Below, in pieces: positions 1 through 5,227 of a stretch of 8,351 nt of DNA. The position numbers and the translations under genes were made by a program. The DNA is from CAYZXU01 sp964482535 (GTDB taxonomy: Bacteria > Desulfobacterota > Desulfobacteria > Desulfobacterales > BuS5): the NCBI GenBank assembly GCA_964482535.1, contig CAYZXU010000099.1:1-8351 (forward strand), in the 5' to 3' direction. The notes beneath the pieces were generated by a model. That model had not been told where the DNA came from. It was given only the letters and a program-made list of their open reading frames with translations, and did no database searches. Position 1 is the first letter of the stretch. Every line of letters begins with the position of its first letter.

Positions 1-20
1 AACTGACGCTGATCATGATG

Positions 21-2690
21 CTAATGAGCCTCTGCCCAATTTTTTCCCCACACGATATTCACCTTTAAAGGAATTTTCAAGCTGCAAACCCCTTCCATGA
101 TACCTTTAACAAGATTTTGCATAGTGTCTGTCTCTTCATCCGGCACCTCAAAAATCAGTTCATCATGAACTGAAAGAAGCATTGCTGATTTAAGATTTTT
201 TTCAGACAGCGCCGAATCCATATTAATCATGGCTATTTTTATAAGGTCAGCGGCTGTTCCCTGAAGAGGAGTATTGACGGCGGTGCGCTCCGCAAATTCG
301 CGTATATTTTTATTGGAGCTGTTAATATCAGGCAGCAGTCTTATTCTTCCAAACATGGTGCTGGTTTTCTTTGTCATCCTTGCTTCTTCTATGGTGTGGT
401 CTATAAACTTTTTTACTCCTTTATATCTTGCAAAGTAGTTGTTTATATAGGTTTTTGCCATTTTTAAAGTTGTGCCTGTTGCTTTGGAAAGCCCAAAGGG
501 GCTCATGCCGTAAATTATTCCGAAATTTATGGTTTTTGCCTGTTGCCTGAGTTCCGAAGTTATCAATGAAGGGAAGGTCTGAAATACTTCTTTTGCAGTG
601 CGTGTATGAATATCTTCATCTTCATTAAATGCTTTTATCAGTATTGAATCGTCAGAGTAATGAGCCAGAATTCTGAGTTCTACCTGGGAGTAATCTGCAG
701 ACATGAGATGCCACCCTTTTTTTGGGATAAATGCACTTCTTATCTGTTTGCCTTCTTCACTTCGTATGGGGATATTCTGCAGATTAGGGTTGGAGCTGCT
801 GAGTCTGCCTGTGGCAGTCACGGTCTGGTTGTATGAAGTATGTATGCGGCCTGTTTCAGGATTTACAAGGTCATAAAGTGCATCCGTATATGTTGATTTT
901 AATTTTGCCAATGTCCTGTACTGTAAAACAAGGTTTGGAAGTTCATGCTTGTCGGCAAGACTTGTTAGTACAGTGACGTCGGTGGAATAAGCTTTCTTTT
1001 TCCGGGTTTTTTTCTGAACAGGAAGCCCCAGCTTTTCAAATAAAATTTTACCAAGCTGCTGGCTGGAATTAATATTAAATATTTCCCCTGCAATTGAATA
1101 AATATTCTTTTCAAATTTTTCTATCCGGTGTTTAAATGTCAATGAAAGTGATTTGAGTTTTTCTTTGTCAACACATATGCCCTTTAGTTCCATCTTCATT
1201 AAAACATGCACAAGGGGCATTTCAATTTTTTCAAAAAGCTCAAACAGCCTTGTTTCTTTGAGCTTGCCGTTAAGTATATTATGGGCAATAAATGTAATGT
1301 CTGCATCCTCGCAGGCATAGGGAACTGCTTTTTCAAGATTCACCCGGGAAAAACATATGTTTTTTTTCTCCGTAACCTCATCGTATGAAATTGTTTTGTG
1401 TCCAATAAAATCCAGCGCTATCTGGTCAAGGTTATGTGCCCGTTTTGTCGGATTTATAAGATACGAGGCAACCATTGTGTCAAACCATACGCCCTTAAGA
1501 TCTACCCCGTGGCGATAAAGAACCAGCCAGTCATATTTTATGTTCTGCCCGATTTTTTTTATGTTTTTATTTTCAAGAACCGGTTTAAGATAGTTTAAAA
1601 CCGAGTCAAGTTCAAGCTGTTCGGGAGCTTCAGGATAATTATGCGCGCATGGAATATAAAAAGCATGGTCAGGTTCTAAAGAAAATGACAGACCTACCAG
1701 GTCTGCCTTCATGGGGTTTTTAGAGGTTGTTTCAGTATCAATTGCAAAAAAATCGGATTTTTCAAGTTTTTTCACAAGGTTTTGAAGTTCTTTAATGTTT
1801 AAAACAGATGAATAATGTTTGTTTGAAAGATCGGTTTTTTGGGGGAATGCCTGCTGAAGCTGCCTGAACTCAAGCTCTTTGAACAGTTCGCCGAGTTTGT
1901 TGTTGTCAGGCTCTTTAAATGCAAAGTCATCCGGTTTAAATGACAGGGGAATATCGGTGACTATTGTTACAAGCTTTTTGCTCAAGAAAGCCTGCTCCCT
2001 GTATTTCACAAGATTTTCATGCTGTTTTTTCTTTGTGATTATATCAAGATTATCATATATTTCTTTAATATTATTGAATTTTTTAATCAGGGATATCGCT
2101 GTCTTTGGGCCTATGCCAGGCACCCCGGGCACATTATCCGCTTTATCTCCTGCAAGGCCCATCATGTCAATCATCTGACCAGGTAAAAGTTCGAAGTCTT
2201 TCTTTATGGAATCTTTGTCAATCGTTTTGTCCTTCATGGGATCCCACATAACTGCGTTTTCTGTTACAAGCTGCATGAAATCCTTGTCGCCTGTAACCAT
2301 AACCACTTTAAACCCTGATTTTTGAGCAATAGTGGAACATGTTCCTATTAAATCATCGGCTTCAAACCCCTCCATCTCAATTGATTTTATGTTAAAAGCG
2401 TAGGCTATTTTTTTTATATAGGGAATCTGGGCAGACAGATCTTCAGGCATGGGAGGCCGGTTTGCCTTATAATCGTCATAAATTTCATGCCTGAAAGTCT
2501 TGCCTTTGTGGTCAAAAAATATTGCGAGATATTCCGGGGCATGGTCATTTAAAAGTTTCATCATCATTTTTGTAAAACCTAAAACAGCATTGGTGGGAAG
2601 ACCCATGGAGTTTGTCAGCCCTCGTATTGCATGATATGCGCGGTAGATATATGCGCTTCCGTCGATCATATATATATTTTTTTTATTCAT
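21..2690 (-). CDS. polA: DNA polymerase I
   Basis: Family A DNA polymerase that fills gaps and removes RNA primers during replication and repair in the cytoplasm. The 889-residue product has all three domains. The N-terminal 5'-3' exonuclease (about 1-290) starts with MIDGSAYIYRAYHA and has the GDKADNVPGVPGIGPKTA helix-hairpin-helix. The 3'-5' proofreading domain (about 310-500) keeps DTE (D318, E320), NIKYD (N383, D387) and YACED (Y458, D462), so proofreading should be active. The polymerase domain shows motif A DYSQVELRILAH (D666), motif B RQQAKTINFGIIYG (K719, F723) and motif C SVHDELIFEVP (D843). The frame is open 26 codons further upstream, but family alignment favours the ATG at 2690. 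GAAG about 10 bases before it is a modest ribosome site. Length is slightly below the E. coli enzyme (928). The gene diverges from the CoA-binding protein gene. Confidence 0.98.
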   Translation of the reverse strand: MNKKNIYMIDGSAYIYRAYHAIRGLTNSMGLPTNAVLGFTKMMMKLLNDHAPEYLAIFFDHKGKTFRHEIYDDYKANRPPMPEDLSAQIPYIKKIAYAFNIKSIEMEGFEADDLIGTCSTIAQKSGFKVVMVTGDKDFMQLVTENAVMWDPMKDKTIDKDSIKKDFELLPGQMIDMMGLAGDKADNVPGVPGIGPKTAISLIKKFNNIKEIYDNLDIITKKKQHENLVKYREQAFLSKKLVTIVTDIPLSFKPDDFAFKEPDNNKLGELFKELEFRQLQQAFPQKTDLSNKHYSSVLNIKELQNLVKKLEKSDFFAIDTETTSKNPMKADLVGLSFSLEPDHAFYIPCAHNYPEAPEQLELDSVLNYLKPVLENKNIKKIGQNIKYDWLVLYRHGVDLKGVWFDTMVASYLINPTKRAHNLDQIALDFIGHKTISYDEVTEKKNICFSRVNLEKAVPYACEDADITFIAHNILNGKLKETRLFELFEKIEMPLVHVLMKMELKGICVDKEKLKSLSLTFKHRIEKFEKNIYSIAGEIFNINSSQQLGKILFEKLGLPVQKKTRKKKAYSTDVTVLTSLADKHELPNLVLQYRTLAKLKSTYTDALYDLVNPETGRIHTSYNQTVTATGRLSSSNPNLQNIPIRSEEGKQIRSAFIPKKGWHLMSADYSQVELRILAHYSDDSILIKAFNEDEDIHTRTAKEVFQTFPSLITSELRQQAKTINFGIIYGMSPFGLSKATGTTLKMAKTYINNYFARYKGVKKFIDHTIEEARMTKKTSTMFGRIRLLPDINSSNKNIREFAERTAVNTPLQGTAADLIKIAMINMDSALSEKNLKSAMLLSVHDELIFEVPDEETDTMQNLVKGIMEGVCSLKIPLKVNIVWGKNWAEAH

Positions 2691-2735
2691 AAGTAGTAAT
2701 CTTCGATTTTTATGTTGAGAATAGGGATAAGATAT

Positions 2736-2765
2736 CCTATAGAAATTTACATAAATAATTTTAAA
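2736..2765 (-). promoter_or_regulatory. Possible polA promoter
   Basis: Read on the minus strand, TTTAAA (2760-2765) is followed after 18 bases by TATAGG (2736-2741); each hexamer matches the sigma-70 consensus at 4 of 6 positions. Transcription would start about 40 bases before the polA ATG. The short inverted repeat GGATA-AGA-TATCC (2725-2737) overlaps the -10 box. The surrounding DNA is so AT-rich that chance matches are likely. No convincing plus-strand promoter for the divergent gene could be picked out in the same 165-base gap. Confidence 0.25.
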
Positions 2766-2840
2766 CAAAAATTTGTGCCATTAATTTTTATGTATCAAAA
2801 ATAATTAAAAACAACAAGGCTTTGACAGATAAGTATATAA

Positions 2841-2847
2841 AAGGAGA
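2841..2847 (+). promoter_or_regulatory. Shine-Dalgarno site fixing a TTG start
   Basis: AAGGAGA lies 8 bases before the TTG at 2856. No ATG or GTG in this frame is equally well placed, so this site supports the unusual TTG start of the CoA-binding protein gene. Confidence 0.8.
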
Positions 2848-2855
2848 AGATAGAA

Positions 2856-3278
2856 TTGAAAGAAGCTAATATAATATCAGAAAGCAGCAAGATCAAAGAT
2901 ATCCTGGACAGCGCAAAAACAATAGCTGTTTTGGGTCTCAGTCCCAAGCCTGAAAGGGATTCCAACATGGTTGCAAGGTATCTTCAAAAACAGGGCTATA
3001 AGATTATACCTGTGCGTCCCGGGCAAAAGGAGATCCTTGGAGAAAAGGTGTACGAATCTCTTGATGAAATAGATGTTCCTGTGGATATTGTCGATGTTTT
3101 TATTAACTCGGCCAAATTAATGCCGCATGTGGAAAAAACCATCAGGTTAAAACCAAAGGTTTTCTGGATGCAGTTAACAGTGGAAAATGAAAAAGCGGCT
3201 GAATTTTTAACCAAAGCAGGGATTGATGTTGTTATGAATAGATGTATAAAGATTGAGCATGAAAACTTCTGCGGATAG
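2856..3278 (+). CDS. CoA-binding Rossmann protein (YccU family)
   Basis: A 140-residue single-domain protein of the CoA_binding_2 / YccU type, a small Rossmann fold related to the CoA-binding domain of succinyl-CoA ligase alpha. Its cellular role is not established. Visible family marks are the glycine-loop strand TIAVLGLSPKPERDSNMVA (22-40), YKIIPVRPG (48-56), the PVDIVDVF strand (75-82), the FWMQLTVEN segment (103-111), and the C-terminal NRCIKIEH (128-135). The length is normal for the family. The start is TTG with AAGGAGA 8 bases upstream. Its 3' end overlaps the next gene by 20 bases, which suggests a translationally coupled pair. It probably binds CoA or a CoA thioester; this follows from the family, not from a residue that I can prove here. 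Confidence 0.92.
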   Translation: MKEANIISESSKIKDILDSAKTIAVLGLSPKPERDSNMVARYLQKQGYKIIPVRPGQKEILGEKVYESLDEIDVPVDIVDVFINSAKLMPHVEKTIRLKPKVFWMQLTVENEKAAEFLTKAGIDVVMNRCIKIEHENFCG

Positions 3279-3498
3279 TTATCTAAGCGGAACGTCCCGG
3301 TATAGAAGTAAAAGGCGTAATATCAGAGATAGACTCTGCCATTGCTGCGGAGGAAAAAAGCCTTTTTGCTGGACATGCAGATGCGGGTTTGCCATATGCC
3401 AGGAGTGTATGTATGAAAACGTCTGGGGAATGTCATGCAACGGTATAACATGGCAGTGTCCTGACTGCGGTGGGCAGAACGGGTTTGGCAATCAGTAA
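3259..3498 (+). CDS. Small cysteine-rich, probable zinc-binding protein
   Basis: A 79-residue protein with a basic N-terminus (RYRSKRRNIRDR) and 11 cysteines. Numbering from the ATG, these are C27, C29, C30, C37, C40, C42, C47, C50, C60, C67 and C70. They form the groups CHCC, CWTCRC, CQEC and CPDC, suggesting two or more treble-clef or zinc-ribbon-like metal sites; an iron-sulfur site cannot be excluded. The block GMSCNGITWQCPDCG looks like a conserved signature, but I do not recognise a named family. The start is uncertain: ATG at 3259 or TTG at 3253, neither with a clear ribosome site. Either overlaps the end of the CoA-binding protein gene, so translation is probably coupled. Codon-by-codon cysteine spacing and the following terminator argue that it is real. 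Confidence 0.8.
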   Translation: MKTSADSYLSGTSRYRSKRRNIRDRLCHCCGGKKPFCWTCRCGFAICQECMYENVWGMSCNGITWQCPDCGGQNGFGNQ

Positions 3499-3516
3499 AA
3501 AATGGAATCTATTTAT

Positions 3517-3549
3517 AAAGGGGACATTTTGAAAATGCCCCCTTTTGTT
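3517..3549 (+). terminator. Rho-independent terminator, possibly bidirectional
   Basis: AAAGGGG-A-CATTTT (3517-3530) pairs with AAAATG-C-CCCCTTT (3532-3545) with one A/C mismatch and a very tight centre, followed on the plus strand by TTTTGTTT. It begins 19 bases after the cysteine-rich gene's stop. The convergent DUF1329 gene stops at 3615. Read on the minus strand the same stem is followed by the weak tail TTTATAAAT, so it may end that transcript too. Confidence 0.85.
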
Positions 3550-3614
3550 TGATGCTTTATTATTTTACTCTTCTATTTGATGTTTGTTTATGAGAAATAC
3601 GGGTTGAAATCAAG

Positions 3615-4985
3615 CTACTTTGTTAACATCTTCATGTTTTCAACAGTCAGCATTCTTGGAGTAATTTTTCTCATATTAAAAGTTGTTTTCATAAAAGCGG
3701 AACCATTAACTTTTCCACACCCGCCTTTAACAACAGTGGCATGACCGATCTTCTCATCGCATATTGTATGAGCGACAACTGTCTGAATTCCATGGTTGTC
3801 CCCCCATGTAAGATGTATGGGATGAAGCTGAAGCCCCTTCCAGTAATCGCCTGCCTTGTCATAAACCCATTTACAGGTTATAAGATAAGATTGTGCATCA
3901 ATCCAGAACTCCATCTTTCCGCAGCTGTAATAAGGATCTTTGGGCATAGCTTCAACCACATGATATACCCTTGGAACCCATACGCAGTTTGTAGTCGCCC
4001 ATTTTGCACATCCAGCTTCCGGTTTCTCAAATCCTAATATTAAACTTGGCGGACTGCATGACCAGGAACCGTCACTATTGTGATCCATAACGGTTGTATG
4101 CTCCAGGGCATAGGGCATCATCTCGCAGAGCGCAGTCTTTCTGCCCTTGTATGTCCATTCCATGGAAGATTCAAGACCGATAAAACCGAATCCATCGTCA
4201 ACAACAGCCTCTGAACCCATATATGGATCTGACCTGTTAGATCCTGAAAGCCTTTTTACCCTTCTTATCGCTGGAACATATGCATACACCTGGTCGCATT
4301 TTGTACCAAGTTTTCTCAATGTAAGTTGGGCTGTGCCTGCCATATCAAAAGGTGAAACAGCTATGGTCAAATCCCTTTCCACAAGTTTTTCAGGATTATT
4401 TACAGGGCCGCCTTTTCTGCCCCAGTAAAAGTAGGTTGCCCAGTAGCATCCAACTGTTCTTTCAAGGCCGCCATTAAAAGAGATCCATAAAACATGATGA
4501 TCATACCTGAATGTCTCAGTCCTGGATTTACAAAGAAACTTGTTGTACATTACCTTTGAGCCTGATGTTGGGTCATCCAGGGTTATTTCAGATTCAGGAA
4601 AAGGCTGGCCATTGACAAACACAGGAAATTCCCCGCTTTCTTTTTCTATGATTTCACCTGATTCAGAATCAATTGCATACCTGCCCAAGTTGGACTCTGT
4701 TTCTTTTTTCCAGTAATCATCATGGTCTGAATCATACTGATAAGCCTCAATCTGAAGGGGCATTATATCTCCCCTTTCAAACCATATACCCATCCTTTCA
4801 CCAGGTAAAACTTTTTTTGCTTTGTCAATCTGGTCTCTTGTTATTATTTCACCCGGTTCAACATCAAGTTCCCTGAACAGAGCATCCTGATCCTCTTTCC
4901 AGTCAGGGTTATCTGCTGTTACGACTTGTACTCCTAATACTAATAATAAACTCAGGACAAAAACTGATGCAACGATTTTTTTCAT
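3615..4985 (-). CDS. Exported DUF1329 family protein
   Basis: A 456-residue protein with an N-terminal signal peptide: KK, then a hydrophobic run IVASVFVLSLLLVLGVQVV, with probable cleavage after VTA near residue 24. No lipobox cysteine is present, so a soluble periplasmic or outer-membrane-associated protein is expected. The central block QVYAYVPAIRRVKRLSGSNR (about 232-251), followed by SDP, GSE and DDGFGF, is the hallmark of DUF1329, a family related to outer-membrane lipoprotein-sorting folds. Its biochemical role is not established; relatives occur in some clusters for hydrophobic compounds. The mature part has 11 cysteines, many for an exported protein, and no CxxCH haem motif. ATG occurs at both 4988 and 4985; GGAGGA (4992-4997) is 3 bases from the first and 6 from the second, so 4985 is preferred. 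It lies 239 bases downstream of the glycyl radical enzyme gene on the same strand. Confidence 0.88.
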   Translation of the reverse strand: MKKIVASVFVLSLLLVLGVQVVTADNPDWKEDQDALFRELDVEPGEIITRDQIDKAKKVLPGERMGIWFERGDIMPLQIEAYQYDSDHDDYWKKETESNLGRYAIDSESGEIIEKESGEFPVFVNGQPFPESEITLDDPTSGSKVMYNKFLCKSRTETFRYDHHVLWISFNGGLERTVGCYWATYFYWGRKGGPVNNPEKLVERDLTIAVSPFDMAGTAQLTLRKLGTKCDQVYAYVPAIRRVKRLSGSNRSDPYMGSEAVVDDGFGFIGLESSMEWTYKGRKTALCEMMPYALEHTTVMDHNSDGSWSCSPPSLILGFEKPEAGCAKWATTNCVWVPRVYHVVEAMPKDPYYSCGKMEFWIDAQSYLITCKWVYDKAGDYWKGLQLHPIHLTWGDNHGIQTVVAHTICDEKIGHATVVKGGCGKVNGSAFMKTTFNMRKITPRMLTVENMKMLTK

Positions 4986-5016
4986 CATATTTCCTCCAAA
5001 TTTTATTTTAAGATTA

Positions 5017-5049
5017 AAAATATGGTTCTAATGTCAAAAACCATTTTTT
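5017..5049 (-). terminator. Hairpin in the DUF1329 leader, attenuator-like
   Basis: AAAA-T-ATGGTT (5017-5027) pairs with AACCAT-T-TTTT (5039-5049) around an 11-base loop, with one T/T mismatch. On the minus strand the ATGGTT/AACCAT stem is followed by ATTTTTAA, about 30 bases before the DUF1329 start. On the plus strand it is followed by six T. It could therefore act as a weak attenuator for DUF1329 or as a stop for antisense transcription. The short AU-rich stem makes either role uncertain. Confidence 0.35.
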
Positions 5050-5053
5050 AGTC

Positions 5054-5081
5054 CGCCCTGTATCTAAAAAGGGCGTTTTTT
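5054..5081 (+). terminator. Plus-strand terminator-like hairpin antisense to the operon
   Basis: CGCCCT (5054-5059) pairs perfectly with AGGGCG (5070-5075) around a 10-base loop and runs directly into TTTTTT (5076-5081). This is intrinsic-terminator form on the plus strand, yet no plus-strand gene lies upstream; the DUF1329 and enzyme genes are both on the minus strand. It may stop antisense RNA arising within DUF1329. The 9-base direct repeat TTTTTTAGT flanks it at 5044-5052 and 5076-5084. Confidence 0.5.
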
Positions 5082-5143
5082 AGTATCAGCTATATTTTTA
5101 ATCGCGTCTTAAAAGCCTCCTTCTGCGTTTTTATATGCTGTGT

Positions 5144-5209
5144 TATAGTGGAGTCATACGTTAAACATACTACTGTTTTGTCTTCCCTCCACGTATGACC
5201 ACCACTATA
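5144..5209 (-). promoter_or_regulatory. Long intercistronic stem-loop after the enzyme gene
   Basis: TATAGTGG (5144-5151) pairs with CCACTATA (5202-5209) and GTCATACGT (5153-5161) with ACGTATGAC (5191-5199). The interior loop is only 1 by 2 bases, and 29 bases (5162-5190) sit in the terminal loop. In the minus-strand mRNA the structure starts 18 bases after the enzyme's stop codon. No T-run follows, so it looks more like an mRNA-protecting or processing element than an intrinsic terminator. It could also be a copy of a dispersed palindromic repeat. Confidence 0.6.
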
Positions 5210-5227
5210 TGCCTCTTTTCCAAAGAT

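Noticed and set aside
1206..2178. Several plus-strand open frames inside polA, and similar ones inside the DUF1329 and enzyme genes
   Set aside because: They are antisense shadows of strongly conserved coding sequence, without ribosome sites or recognisable domains.
2691..2768. Upstream 26-residue extension of DNA polymerase I
   Set aside because: The extension precedes the conserved MIDGSAYIYR start of the family, has no ribosome site and overlaps the likely promoter.
2822..2827. Plus-strand TTGACA as promoter of the CoA-binding protein gene
   Set aside because: A -10 box at the right spacing would coincide with the Shine-Dalgarno site and start codon, and the bases there do not match.
3259..3498. 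The small cysteine-rich protein as a benzylsuccinate synthase beta-like subunit, because the size is similar
   Set aside because: It is on the opposite strand, coupled to a CoA-binding protein gene and separated by DUF1329. Its CxxC groupings look like zinc sites and do not match the small subunit as I recall it.
5008..5037. Minus-strand TTGACA (5032-5037) as a promoter for DUF1329
   Set aside because: No acceptable -10 box lies 16-18 bases downstream, and the hexamer falls in the loop of the 5017-5049 hairpin.
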